Below, one piece after another: positions 14,101-29,100 of a DNA stretch of 64,000 bases; positions within the stretch are counted from its first letter, which is position 1, and every line of letters begins with the position of its first letter. This stretch comes from Sipunculus nudus (lineage: Eukaryota; Annelida; Sipuncula; Golfingiida; Sipunculidae). Under the pieces are notes generated by a model. That model was not told the DNA's origin. It searched no databases and saw only the letters and a list, made by a program, of their open reading frames with translations. Both the position numbers and the translations under genes were made by a program. Location: the NCBI GenBank assembly GCA_026874595.1, contig CM049308.1:41960527-42024526 (forward strand). The letters run 5' to 3'.

Positions 14101-17100
14101 AGATGTGAACATTAACATACCACACAGAGGAAAGTATGTAAGATGAAAATCGTAACATACCACACAGAGAAGAGTATGTAAGATAAAAATCGTAACATAC
14201 CACACAGAGGTGAGTATGTAAGATGAAAATCGTAAAATACCACACAGAGGAGAGTACGTAAGATGAAAATCATAACATACCACACAGAGGAGAGTATGTA
14301 AGATGAAAATCGTAACATACCACACAGAGAAGAGTATGTAAGATAAAAATCGTAACATACCACACAGAGGTGAGTATGTAAGATGAAAATCGTAACATAC
14401 CACACAGAGAAGAGTATGTAAGATGTGAACATAAACATACCACACAGAGGAGAGTATGTAAGATGAAAATCCTAACATACCACACAGAGAAGAGTATGTA
14501 AGATAAAAATCGTAACATACCACACAGAGGTGAGTATGTAAGATGAAAATCATAAAATACCACAAAGAGGAGAGTATGTAAGATGAAAATCGTAACATAC
14601 CACACAGAGGAGAGTATGTAAGATGAAAATCGTAACATACCACACAGAGAAGAGTATGTAAGATAAAAATCGTAACATACCACACAGAGGTGAGTATGTA
14701 AGATGAAAATCGTAAAATACCACAAAGAGGAGAGTATGTAAGATGAAAATCGTAACATACCACACAGAGAAGAGTATGTAAGATAAAAATCGTAACATAC
14801 AACACAGAGAAGAGTATGTAAGATAAACATCGTAACATACCACACAGAGGAGAGTATGTAAGATGAAAATGGTAACATACCACACAGAAGAGGGTATGTA
14901 AGATGTAAACTGTAACATACCACACACAGGTGAGTATGTAAGATTTAAACTGTAACATACCACACAGAGGAGAGTATATAAGATGTAAACTGTAACATAC
15001 CACACAGAGGAGAGTATGTAAGATGTAAACTGTAACATACCACACAGAGGTGAGTATGTAAGATGAAAATTGTAACATTCCACACAGAGGAGAGTATGTA
15101 AGATGAAAATCGTAACAGACCACACAGAGGAGAGTATGTAAGATGTAAACTGTAACATACCACACAGAGGAGAGTATGTAAGATGAAAATTGTAACATTC
15201 CACACAGAGGAGAGTATGTAAGATGTAAACTGTAACAGACCACACAGAGGAGAGTATGTAAGATGTAAACTGTAACATACCACACAGAGGAGAGTATGTA
15301 AGATGAAAATTGTAACATTCCACACAGAGGAGAGTATGTAAGATGTAAACTGTAACAGACCACACAGAGGAGAGTATGTAAGATGTAAACTGTAACATAC
15401 CACACAGAGGAGAGTATGTAAGATGAAAATTGTAACATACCACACAGAGGAGAGTATGTAAGATAAAAAAAATCGTAACATACCACACAGAGGAGAGTAT
15501 GTAAGATGTAAACTGTAACATACCACACAGAGGAGAGTATGTAAGATGTAAACTGTAACATACCACACAGAGAAGAGTATGTAAGATGGAAATTGTAACA
15601 TACCACACAGAGGAAAGTATGTAAGATGTAAATTGTAACATACCACACAGAGGAGAGTATGTAAGATGTAAACTGTAACATACCACACAGAGGAAAGTAT
15701 GTAAGATGTAAACTGTAACATACCACACAGAGGAAAGTATGTAAGATGTAAACTGTAACAGACCACACAGAGGAGAGTATGTAAGATGTAAACTGTAACA
15801 TACCACACAGAGGAGAGTATGTAAGATAAAAATCGTAACATACCACACAGAGGAGAGTATGTAAGATGTAAACTGTAACATACCACACAGAGGAGAGTAT
15901 GTAAGATGTGAGCATTAACATACCACACAGAGGAGAGTATGTTAGATGAAAATCGTAACATTCCACACAGAGGAGAGTACGTAAGATGAAAATCGTAACA
16001 TACCACACAGAGGAGAGTGATCACCCCAAGCAGCAGGACAACTCCAGCAGCACATGCCATGGCAACCGGCAGCTTATTGCGACAGAGCCTGTACCACAGA
16101 CCATGATGTTCCCTGATTGGATGTCCAGCAGTCTCTGGCTCAAACTCGTGGTGGTAGTGCAGTGTGTGTGGATCAGGCTGGAGTCTATGAAGGCCATAGT
16201 GTACATGGCAGCCACCACGGTGCATACGATCACGCATAACATGTACAGCCGAGGCCAGGTCTACCTCCTTGTAGCGGATCACGTCAAACTCCACCACCAG
16301 CATGTGTGTGATGTGTGTGTGTGGCTCCACACGCAGCTGTACGATGAACTCCTTGTCAACCATCAACCACTGGCTCACGTGCTCGTGTACAACCCTGTAC
16401 AACCATATTTATAATTAATATACCAGTATCTGAATTCAATATTAACTTGTGTTTCATACAGTTTAACAAGTAGGAATCAAGAAAAAAATATCACAGCATT
16501 CGTGACTGCCATGAACCGTTGTTCTGCTACACTTTTAAAAAAATATAATATAATATAATATAATAGATATTAGATATGCAATTATACTAACGCTTATCGT
16601 AAGAGTCATGGTGGTCTTCATGATGTTTTATTAGATTTATAATTATACTATAAATATTTTCAGTAATTATACTAAGTCATGGTGGTATAAATCTAATAAA
16701 ACCACCATGACTCTCAAGATAAGAGGTAACTACGGTTGGCAAGTCTGAGAGCAGAAAAGCCACCATAAATATATGCAGACTGATATCAATGTATATCTAC
16801 AGTCATAAGCCACACATCATCTAACTACACATCATCTAACCACACATCATCTAACCACACATCATCTAACCACAAATCAATCCACAGATGAACTTATGAC
16901 AAAGCTCTTACCTATCAGTGTACAACTACCTGTGACAATCAGCTAATGAGGTAATCAGGTTACAAAGGTTGGTAATAAACAAAAGAATGATATAATAGTC
17001 TTCACTCTCTTCCCTCAGACAGACTGATATAAGTTGTATAAAATAGTTACTTACGTCTTCAAGCGGCCAAGATGCTCTGTTAACTGCTCAAAGTCGTGAT

Positions 17101-20100
17101 GCATCAAGAAAGACACATGGACCTTAACTGTTCTGTTGTAGACTGAAATCATGCAGCAATGTTAAATAAGCTTTACTTTATTGACAGGTATCTGACAGAA
17201 ATTTTATCAAATTATATGAATTTGGACTCTTTGTAAATGTGATCATGGATTACAAAGAAACCAGAAATGTTTGCATCACTGCTGGAGCATGCCCTGACCT
17301 TGGAAGCATAGTCCATATCTTTTGACATGTGTGTGCTATGTGCCACAAGTCTCGTTCATTGGCCATTGTCATTTCAATCAGTATTCATTTCAATGGCCTT
17401 GCATCACAACCTTCCCCAAATGAGTCATTACAATATCCAATGGATTTCCTCATATTTGACAGAAGAAATCAAATGCAAGAGGTCGGTCTCACTTCCAGGG
17501 AGCATAGGTAAAATTTCTGAAGGGCTGGTAACTTTCAGCCCTGCTAGCTCTCAATAGTAATGTGGAAATTATCTTTGACTTCAGGCCCTGTATATATATT
17601 TACTCATTTAATGGCAATGTACTGCATTTTAAAGGAAATTCTACTTTGACTTGTACAGCTGCCAAATTTTAAGTTTCTAGCTAAAGCAGTTATTGAACTA
17701 AAGTGCAGACACTGATATTACAGGGAATGACCCATAGCTATATACAGAATACTTTCAGTCGGACATGTAAACATCACTGCCTCTTGTAAATACTTGTGAC
17801 ATGGATTCCTCGTGGACTCACCACAGGTAGGTTTATCCTCCTCCTGTTTGACAGACGCCCTGGTCCCGTCTATCTCTTCTCCTCGGTCGTCAACACACCA
17901 ACACAGGCTTGACGGTTCATGACACTGCCTCGGCTTGAAACTCCCGCTCTCATCACATTCAACCACGTGACCTGAAGGTCTGTTACCGTGGTCACGCATG
18001 AAGGCACACAGTGGTGGAGCTAAAATCAATTGAGAAAGGTTCATAATGCTCAACTGATAAGCATGGCCTGTGACTAAAAACACTGAGAACTTTGCAAAAT
18101 TATAGTGAAATTTAACAAAAGTTTATGATATTTTCATAGAATAAAAGAAAGAATTCTGATAATTTTTCTCATATCAATGAACAATTAACAAGATGAAATA
18201 TTATAATTTAGTTCTTATAAACAATAAAATTTACAATAAAAACAATAAAAAATACCGCTTAAGGAATTAAAGTTGCAGTCACTGTTGCCTACTATATAAC
18301 CAGAAGAAATTTTACATGTGTCTAAACATTTATTTTGAACAACAAAATTGGAACAGAAATTTTTCCACAGGAAGATCTTGGTATGACCCTTCAAGGCTGT
18401 CACCTTAAAACAAGAGAGATTTGTGGGGTATAAAACATTATTTAAGGAACTGTTTGTCACTTATAAAATTTCTGACATAATAAAACTCAAATGCAAGGTG
18501 TAATGTTAAAATGGCAGGTCACTTCACTTTTCATTTTATTTAAACATATGTACACTAAAGACCTGAAAGCTCCCCCTAAACAAATTTGGAATATGTTTAT
18601 CTACCTACCCACACAACCAGTCTCAACTGGACATTCTGGACGGTCACACTTGGTAATACGAGGTTTGCAGACTGTGCCCTCAGGACAGGTGGTACTCTGT
18701 TAAACAAAGTTTTTAACAATATCATGATATGTGATTTGATGACCTCCCTTCTGCTCATACCAACATTTTACAAGTGAAAGTCTATTGTACATTTGCACTT
18801 GCGGTAATGGCGCAAAGCTATTTTTATTGCATCGGGGTTTTATTCACTCCTTGATGATCAATTTTAGTATAAGCAAGTACTGTCAGTCTGACAATAAACA
18901 CCATTTTGCCACATTAAGGATGACAGCAAGAAAGCAATACAAATAGTCTCTGTAATTTAGTCAACTCAGTCATGCATTTCAGCTGAATACTGTCTCTGTT
19001 ATTGTAAATCAACTGAACTTATAAGCATTATTCTTGCATTCCTTGTGCCTCAAAACTTCTGATCTTCAGTGGAAATAGTAAGACTTGTCTTGCATGTTCA
19101 GTCAGCATTTTTATTAATTTGCCCTTTACACTTCTGAAGAACTGAACAGTGCTAGTCAATTTCTTAAAACTGCGCAGAGTAAGAGTGGAAATATGTATGA
19201 ATGATGTCACTCTTTGGTTTAATCCTTGTTACCAAAGATCAAGGGACAGTTTTAGGCATATATACACACATCATTTCTGAAATTATTAAATAATTTGGAT
19301 TCAAAATGTACCAGCAATGAGAATTTTAACGACTGTTCCTAGTGGTAGGCAAGTGTTCTTCAAAGGATGTCATCATATAGATATGTTTGATTCAGTCACA
19401 TTAATCTGTTTTCATGAATTAAGGTAAAATGCAGGAAGGCTGGGCTAACACTCCAACATGACCTGTTATTTACAAGAATGAAAAATACAATTTAAAGTGT
19501 AAAATGAAGAAATTGCAGTTTTAGTCTTATACATATAGTTAACACTATCACGGAACAACAGGCAATAAATTAAGAAAATACAGGCAGCATAATCATGAGA
19601 AATATGTGTATGTGTTTTATTTGTAATGGGTCAATGTTTAAAGTCACTCTTATAACAACATTAATGATACCATTTTCAACAGGTTCTATCCTTTGACTGG
19701 TGTAAACATGTACAAGATTGAAGATGTCGGTCAGGTAAATCTTACACATACTTTTGTCAAAATGCAACAGCCACTGATTTCAAAATTAACACATCACTTA
19801 CTGATGGGAAAGGAAGTAAAAGGAAGTATATTTAAAGTTACATGATACAGGAATGTATATAGAGTGGTGCAGTGATATTATTATAGCACGTACCTGGCAT
19901 GGTTTCTCATTGCACTCACATGTCTCACATCCATGGCTGTTCCTCTTCATCCCAAACTCACAGCTGGTCATACACATAGGTATGGGGCAGGCAGGATTAG
20001 GGGGCGGCTCAGGGACTGGGATGTGGGCTGTAACACAACAACAAATCATTAATGTATAATATACCCATGAAGTGTCTGATCACCATGTGGTCACACATAA

Positions 20101-23100
20101 CAAGATTTAACCAAGTCGGGGTGTTTTAGGTGTGGACCTTAAAAGTGGCCTTCTGAGTAGTAAAGGCCCTGTCTACAAAAAGTGTTAATCCAGATTTTTG
20201 TAGAAATAGCCTTACTCTTAGAAAGCATGAATACTCTCCACTAATGTGATTCTGACAACAGAAGATACAACACATGGGCCCAGTTCTAGACTACATTTTG
20301 ACACTGGAGTGGAAATCTTTAAGGTTACAGTACTGGTCAAGAGTGTAATTTGATTTGGCAGCTGTCAAGTTAACAAATTCAGGAAACATCCAATGTCACA
20401 ATTTACATTGTACAGGTGAAAAGGTAGAGTTCCATAATAAGGCAAATCATAAGTGAAAAATAATATACTTTCCATAATTTGGTTTGGACTCAACAACAGA
20501 AAATGTTTTAAGGGAAACTTACAGTTTTATAGATAGATGAGACATGTACTGTCCGCATTACATTAGCTGTATCCCTGAAATCTACAGGGGAAAATAATAT
20601 TGTGGGTATGAGAGAATTCTGCTTACAGATACACTTTGGTGTCATATCACAAAGTGTTCCCAGTTCACAGTCATGGAAGGGTTGGCACCGCTGTCCTTCT
20701 GGGCACCTGTGGCCCTGTCAAATATTTATTAAAATGGAATCACACATGAGAAGCTTATGCACAATAAATACTGGTCTAATATATTTTAAAAAACATATTT
20801 ACATGAACTTCTGTTGCTAAACCATACTTGGGCCACTATCTAAGGTCTACACAGATATCTCAACATGCACATACAGAATGATTATATTTACTAAGGTTGG
20901 TTTATCATACTGGGGCCACTATCAAAAGTCTATACAGATATCTTAATATGCACATACAGAATGATTATATTTAATATACCATGGTTGGTTTATCATACTG
21001 GGGCCACTATCTAAAGTCTATACAGATATCTCAATATGCACATACAGAATGATTATATTTAATATACCATGGTTGGTTTATCATGCTGGGGCCACTATCT
21101 AAAGTCTATACAGATATCTCAATATGCACATACAGAATGATTATATTTAATATACCATGGATGGTTTATCATACTGGGGCCACTATCTAAAGTCTATAAA
21201 GAAATCTCAATATGCACATACAGAATGATTATATTTAATATACTAAGGTTGGTTTATCATACTGGGGTCACTATCTAAAGTCTATACAGATATCTCTATA
21301 AGCACTTACAGAATGATTATATTTTATATACTAAGGTTGGCTTATTATACTGGGGCCACTATCTAAAGTCTATAAAGATATCTCAATATGCACATACAGA
21401 ATGATTTTATTTAATATACTAAGGTTGGCCTATTATACTGGGGCCATTATCTAAAGTCTATACAGATATCTCAATATGCACATACAGAATGATTATATTA
21501 AATATACTAAGGTTGGTTTATCATACTGGGGTCACTATCAAAGTCTATAAAGATATCTCAATATGCACATACAGATTGATTATATTAAATATACTAAGGT
21601 TGGTTTATCATACTTGGGTCACTATCAAAGTCTATAAAGATATCTCAATATGCACATACAGAATGATTATATTTAATATACTAAGGTTGGTTTATCATAC
21701 TGGGGTCACTATCAAAGTCTATAAAGATATCTCAATATGCACATACAGAATGATTATATTTAATATACTATGGTTGGTTTATCATACTGGGGTCACTATC
21801 AAAGTCTATACAGATATCTCTATATGCACATACAGAATTATTATATTTTATATACTAAGGTTGGCTTATTATACTGGGGCCACTATCTAAAGTCTATAAA
21901 GATATCTCAATATGCACATACAGAATGATTATATTTAATATACCACGGTTGGTTTATCATGCTGGGGCCACTATCTAAAGCCTTTAAAGACATCTCAATA
22001 TGCACATACAGAATAATTATATTTAATATAATAAGGTTGGTTTATCATACTGGGGTCACTATCAAAGTCTATACAGATATCTCTATATGCACATACAGAA
22101 TTATTATATTTTATATACTAAGGTTGGCTTATTATACTGGGGCCACTATCTAAAGTCTATACAGATATCTCTATAAGCACATACAGAATGATTATATTTA
22201 ATATACTAAGGTTGGTTTATCATACTGGGGCCACTATCTAAAGTCTATACAGATATCTCAATATGCACATACATAATTATTATATTTAATATACTAAGGT
22301 TGGCTTATTATACTGGGGCCACTATCTAAAGCCTTTAAAGACATCTCAATATGCACATACAGAATAATTATATTTAATATAATAAGGTTGGTTTATCATA
22401 CTGGGGTCACTATCAAAGTCTATACAGATATCTCTATATGCACATACAGAATTATTATATTTTATATACTAAGGTTGGCTTATTATACTGGGGCCACTAT
22501 CTAAAGTCTATAAAGATATCTCAATATGCACATACAGAATGATTATATTTAATATACTAAGGTTGGTTTATCATACTGGGGCCACTATCTAAAGTCTATA
22601 CAGACATCTCAATATGCACATACAGAATGATTATATTTAATATACTAAGGTTGGCTTATTATACTGGGGCCACTATCTAAAGTCTATACAGATATCTCAA
22701 TATGCACATACAGAATGATTATATTTGATATACTAAGGTTGGCTTATTATACTGGGGCCACTATCTAAAGTCTATAAAGATATCTCAATATGCACTTACA
22801 GAATGATTATATTTAATATACTAAGGTTGGTTTATCATACTGGGGCCACTATCTAAACTCTATACAGATATCTCAATATGCACATACAGAATGATTATAT
22901 TTAATATACCATGGTTGGTTTATCATACTGGTGCCACTATCTAAAGTCTATAAAGATATCTCAATATGCACATACAGAATGATTATATTTAATATACCAT
23001 GATTGGTTTATCATACTGGTGCCACTATCTAAAGTCTATAAAGATATCTCAATATGCACATACAGAATTATTATATTTAATATACTATGGTTGGTTTATC

Positions 23101-26100
23101 ATACTGGGGCCACTATCTGAAGTCTATACAGATATCTTAATATGCACATACAGAATGATTACCATATTTAATATACTATGGTTGGTTTATCATACTGGGG
23201 CCACTATCTAAAGTCTATACAGATATCTCAATATGCACATACAGAATGATTATATTTAATATACTATGGTTGGTTTATCATACTGGGGCCACTATCTAAA
23301 GTCAATAAAGATATCTCAATTTGCACATACAGAATGATTATATTTAATATACCACGGTTGGTTTATCATGCTGGGGCCACTATCTAAAGCCTATAAAGAT
23401 ATCTCAATATGCACATACAGAATTATTATATTCAATATACCATGGTTGGTTTATCATACTGGGGCCACTATCTAAAGTTTATACAGATATCTCAATTTGC
23501 ACATACAGAATGATTTTATTTAATATACCACGGTTGGTTTATCATGCTGGGGCCACTATCTAAAGCCTATAAAGATATCTCAATATGCACATACAGAATG
23601 ATTATATTTAATATACCATGGTTGGTTTATCATACTGGGGCCACTATCTAAAGTCTATACAGATATCTCAATATGCACATACAGAATGATTATATTTAAT
23701 ATACTATGGTTGGTTTTTCATACTGGGGCCACTATCTAAAGTCTATAAAGATATCTCAATATGCACATACAGAATGATTATATTTAATATACTATGGCTG
23801 GTTAATATACTGGGGCCACTATCTAAATTCTATACAGATATCTCAATTTGCACATACAGAATGATTATATTTAATATACCACGGTTGGTTTATCATGCTG
23901 GGGCCCATATCTAAAGCCTATAAAGATATCTCAATATGCACATACAGAATTATTATATTCAATATACTAAGGTTGGTTTTTCATACTGGGGCCACTATCT
24001 AAATTCTATACAGATATCTCAATTTGCACATACAGAATGATTATATTTAATATACCACGGTTGGTTTATCATACTGGGGCCACTATCTAAAGTCTATAAA
24101 GATATCTCAATATGCACATACAGAATGATTATATTTAATATACTATGGTTTATCTGCATACTGGGGCCACTATCTAAAGTTTATACAGATATCTCAATAT
24201 GCACATATAGAATGATTATATTTAATATACCATGGTTGGTTTATCATACTGGGGCCACTATCTAAAGTCTATAAAGATATCTCAATATGCACATACAGAA
24301 TGATTATATTTAATATACCACGGTTGGTTTATCATACTGGGGCCACTATCTAAAGTCTATACAGATATCTCAATATGCACATACAGAATTATTATATTTA
24401 ATTTTCTATGGTTGGTTTATTATACTGGGGTCACTATCAAAGTCTATACAGATATCTCTATATGCACATTAAGAATGATTATATTGAATATACTATGGCT
24501 GGTTTATCATACTGGGGCCACTGACACTAGTCTATACAGTTATTTAAGCCTATATGAATGAGGGTGTTGCAAGATAAAAGGTAGGAATATCATATCTGGG
24601 CTTCTGCAACAAGTCTGTACAGGTGAATACTGATATAAGATTCATACTTTTGGTTTGACCACACACACTTGGGCCCCTGTCAGGCTCAGTTTCATTTACA
24701 CTCGCAAAAAGGAGCTTCTACAGGCTTTTAAATGTGTATGTAAACTGGCACTGACGTCACAGGGATGCTGCCTGCATCTGCACGTCCTGCATTTCTGCTC
24801 ATCAACCATGTGTCCGAAGGGACAATCATCCATGCATTTTGGTTCAGGACAATCTGAAAAGACCACAAAGTGAACTAAAAATGCAACTGGCCAAATAAAA
24901 CTGCTGACAACTGGTCCTGAAATATAAAGAAAACTATGTACTCTGCCTGAGGCTTGGTATTCACAAAATATACAACCATATAAATAGTCCAGGGATACAT
25001 GGATTTAATTGCAAAATTTTATCGTTAATCTTAGGTTTATTTTCAATTGAAGTATACTTTGGGACATAAGAAAATGGCAGTCTTAAGTTGCACAGACGGT
25101 AGTTCTGCCTTGAAGCTCCAAAAAGCCAACCCCTACCCCATTATCAGTGATTTGCCACAATCATGCCATGCAATCATCGAGTCACAATTTTTCTGGAATG
25201 CCTTGGCAGATTTGGATGATCTTGGTATCTAGATGTATATTTTCAAGCATGGCCGACATGATAAGCATTGTTTCGCGGCCATCTGAGGTCAAAATCTAGG
25301 TACAGGTCAAGGTCACGGTCACTTTGAGGCCCTCAAAGCAGACAGTAGCCTATTTTTCTCGAAATCTATATATATATTTATTATTTTTACACAATCTCAC
25401 GGTTTCTCTGACAGATTGAGGTTCCGATAAAGTAGTTCTTAAAGCCAAGTAACTTGGTTCAAGGTCAAGGTTATCAGTTATGCTATACAACTTATAGGGT
25501 CAGCTTGATCCGTTGTGTGGTAATACAGACAAGTTTGAGAATACTGATCAATCAAGAGATGATTCTCTTATTCATTTGCGGAACGTACATAAACTTTAAT
25601 GTTTGAAACCATTTTCAAAACACAAAATTAATTCTTCTTATTCCTGGGGCTTCTCAAACAGTACCAGCTTCAGTTTTGAAGTCATGAGAACAAGTACCTT
25701 TGCGCCCTTTATGGGACGAGGAATGGGTGCCAAGATATGAACCCTGTTTGGCACACACTTCTTCTCAACAAGATTCCCCAGAAAAAAGCAAAGCAAACTC
25801 TGTCCAAGCTCAGTTCCTTTAACCCCGCCTCCCTCCCCCTTGTCTCTGTGTCCTTGAATAGGAAAACTCTAGGGTTAACCTTATCAACCATATCTCGGCA
25901 AATGCGCACATGATTGGGTGAAGAAGGAAATTTCATCCTCAAATTGTTTGATGGAGAGCAAGTTCTGGATAGCCTGCTTCATGAAGAAAATGAGATGGAG
26001 GATGATGACATGAGCGAAATTGATAATTATGAAGAAGACAGTGAGAGTGACAATGGGAGAAGTGATGAGAGTGACGTTTACACTGAGGGTGATGATAGTG

Positions 26101-29100
26101 ACAATGCTTAACAATACTGACCCTTAACTGTGCAAACAGTTCTTTTAATTTATTTGGTAGAGGTTTAGTCATTTCATTCATTTTTAGCTCTATTGTCTCA
26201 AAGTCATCTGAGCTATAATCATGGTCCTTTGTCCGTCATCTGTCTGTCCATCTGTCGGGCCACCCTGACTTCTGTTAACAGCTAGGGCATGTTTTGAAAC
26301 TGTTAGATCTACAGATCCAAAAGTTGACATAGTGTTAGATGTCCCTAAGTTCTCTTACTAGACCTGATACTGGCTCACTTCATTCCTTCGAGAAATTAAG
26401 GAAATACCTTGGTTTTCCTGGAGAAAGCTTTTGTTACACTTCAAAACTGCCAACTGTAAAAACCACTGGTGTTAATCTTTTAATATTTTGTCCTATGTAC
26501 ATACTAGAAATTAGGTCATCATTACGTAATTCCTCGAAGTTTAAATGGGCCCAAATAAATTGCACTTTGTTAATAATCCAGAAATAGATTTACTCACTTA
26601 AAGTGATAATCATTTAAGCTTATCAGCTTATTTCAAAATGTACTAATAGTCAACGTAGTTTTAACTGTTTACTAGAAATAAGATCAAAATAAATCAAAAT
26701 TTTGTTTTTTTAAAGTTATTAGCATTAATATTAAATCATTGTCTTAAATTTTGCCCAACTTTGACCACGGCAAATTTTCCCCTTTAAACACCGTTGATTT
26801 CATTTTCACAGCATATACAAATAAAGATTTAATCTTTTGATATATGAAATTTCAAAGGAATTCATTAAAAATTTCAAAGGAAATGATAAAGGAAAGTAGA
26901 TTTATTTTCAATTTTTCACAGGCCATGTCAACTGTTGTTAACATCAACCTAACCCGGTACATTGAGTTGTACCGCCCTGTGTTATGTAACCCAATCCAGG
27001 CATCTGCCCGGCTCAACTGGGTTCCCCTCTGCCCTACTCCCCCCCATGGATGATGTGTCCACTAGATGAATATTGTATTTTTCTATATTTGATTCATTCA
27101 TGTTCAAGACTTTTGCTACATTTTGGATTATGTATTGTACCACAAGGTGTTAAAATGATTTAAGTGTACATTTAATTATGTCCACAAAGTGGTGTATTGC
27201 TACTAAATTGTGGATGTTCATAAGATGAGGATTTCCTTACTCAGAACAATAAAACCTATGGAAATTTTTTTCACCAGCCCTGTTTATGCAGTCACCTGCA
27301 CGTGACCCTTGTTGACCTTTCAGGCCATTTTGTTGCATGTACGTCACCCGGACATCGGAAGATGGCGCCACGAAGTGGTGTGGCCGCCCCCCTTTCCACG
27401 CTTATGGATCCACCCCGCTATCAGTGACTACTGACGCGCTTTTAGAAACATAAAAACTATTCTTGGACCATTCAGTACTGGTTTTGCAGTTCTGCCGGCG
27501 CTATCGTTTCTCTCAAACAAAACCACAAACTTCTGCGGTTTCCACCCATTTTTGAAAACCTATAAAACGAACTCGCCTGCAGTTCGAGGCGGGACTATTG
27601 ACTTTACTACGCCACGTTACAGTTTTCCCCGGGGACCGTGACCGTGGGCTCTTGGTCCCCAAGCCCACGGAATGCCATGAACCACGCCATGAACTTTATT
27701 ATTTAAGAAGAGGAGAGACTTTGTTTGTTTGGTGCCACATGGATTAATACAGGACTTCAGTTTTGTGTGTGCCCGAATTATGTGTTGATGATGGACTTCA
27801 GTTTCTCGTATACCGGATTCAGTTAAGTATTTCGTTACAGTTCGTTATTTAGAGACTCAGTTTTCGTCAGAGACTTGGTTATAAATTACGTTGTGTATTG
27901 ACTATTATATTATTTGTGTATGAATGTAAATATTGTAATCTAGTAATATAGTACTGTTTTTGCACCCATATTTTGGTTACGTATTCATTTGAAGAGAACG
28001 TGTCTGAGCATATGTGTTACGGTTTGGCCTGAGTTGTTTGGTGTGAAAAGGGACCGTAACAATTTATACACGCTTCAAGTGGGGAAAACTGGGCAGCCAG
28101 CTCGCTCTTGGCAGGCCACATCCGGCCCCAGATGCCCAACCCCCCTCCCCCTCCTCTAGTAGTTACATAACAACATAACAGTAAACAATATTGATTGTTT
28201 TATTGGTTTATAATAACAATTGTAAGAAATATTAATGGAAAAGGGAATTGATAGTTAATGAGTAACAGGGAATTACCTTGCAATTACTGATGTTGTATGG
28301 ACCTTGTATAGATGGCCCTAAGTGTATTCCAAAGGACACCATGTAGTCTTCTTTGGGTATTTTTCATTTCAAACATAATAATGAAATAAAGGAATAAAAT
28401 TGATCTATACTTTTGGGGATTATATGAAGCAAGTCAATGATAGACAAGGCTGCAGCTGATTATATTAAATTAATAAAAAATTACAGGTCTTTTCCAAGTG
28501 ATTCAGTTTGCTAATTTTTATAATTTGCAAAATTTAGAAAAAATAAGTCAAAACTTTAAAATATTACTCAGACAAGTACTCATTAAAGATAACAATATGT
28601 TTTACTAATAATATTAAGAGGCATGGCTGCAGCAGATGTAAATAATCAAAATTTATATTTAAAGATCCCTTTATTTCCTCATCTCCAGTTTGCTCCTTGT
28701 ATAACTTAGTGGATGTTCTGATCCTTTGGGTATTTTTTACATGGGTATTAGTTTCACAGCAGATTACTTTTAATTTTTCTGATATATGTATGAAGAAAAT
28801 AAAACTATTCAAAGGTGATGAAACATTTAGACAAGTTCTCATTATGTCTACAGTGTTAATAATTGTCCAAAGACTCTTGCTCTGTTCAGTGTGTAGAACA
28901 TAAATTAACATATGTTAAACATAAATTAAAGCCGTAAACCAAGGTACTTATGAACCTTATTTAAATTGTGAAACTTGTATATTCTTGATTCTCACAAATT
29001 TTGTTTGACTGAATAAATACTCATGAGATAAAATTTACATGATAAAACTGACAAAATGGTGTATATTTGTAGCATCAGGCCAAGTCAAAACCTGTATGGC

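Larger units (their letters stand above)
9645..16003. repeat. 40-bp minisatellite, about 130 units, in intron 9 of the EpCAM-like gene
   Basis: The plus-strand unit is GTAAACTGTAACATACCACA, then CAGAGGAGAG, then TATGTAAGAT, 40 bp. Variants alternate GAGAG/GAAAG, AACTG/AATTG and others. On the minus strand, where the gene is transcribed, each unit holds CTCTGTGTG|GTATGTTAC, the donor of exon 9, and is free of stops in all three frames, which creates long but spurious ORFs of up to 686 codons with a 40-residue period. The array starts exactly at the exon boundary. It is interrupted at 11098-11495, 13015-13412 and 13632-13950. Confidence 0.95.

Noticed and set aside
9645-16003. CRISPR-like regular array
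   Set aside because: No unique spacers between repeats; it is a head-to-tail minisatellite in a eukaryotic intron.
9633-16008. Several minus-strand ORFs of 250-686 codons rich in LLCVVCY and TSYILSSVWYV
   Set aside because: They are the 40-bp minisatellite read in three frames; the period is 40 residues and the frames interconvert. Not independent genes.
15986-16414. Plus-strand ORF of 142 residues
   Set aside because: Antisense shadow of coding exon 9, whose minus-strand frame joins the neighbouring exons.
21489-23211. Plus-strand ORFs repeating ISICTYR and LVYHTG
   Set aside because: Translation of the 88-bp minisatellite; no start or splice context.
25914-26111. Acidic plus-strand ORF
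   Set aside because: Short, within intron 2, no domain and no splice sites; at most a transposon remnant.
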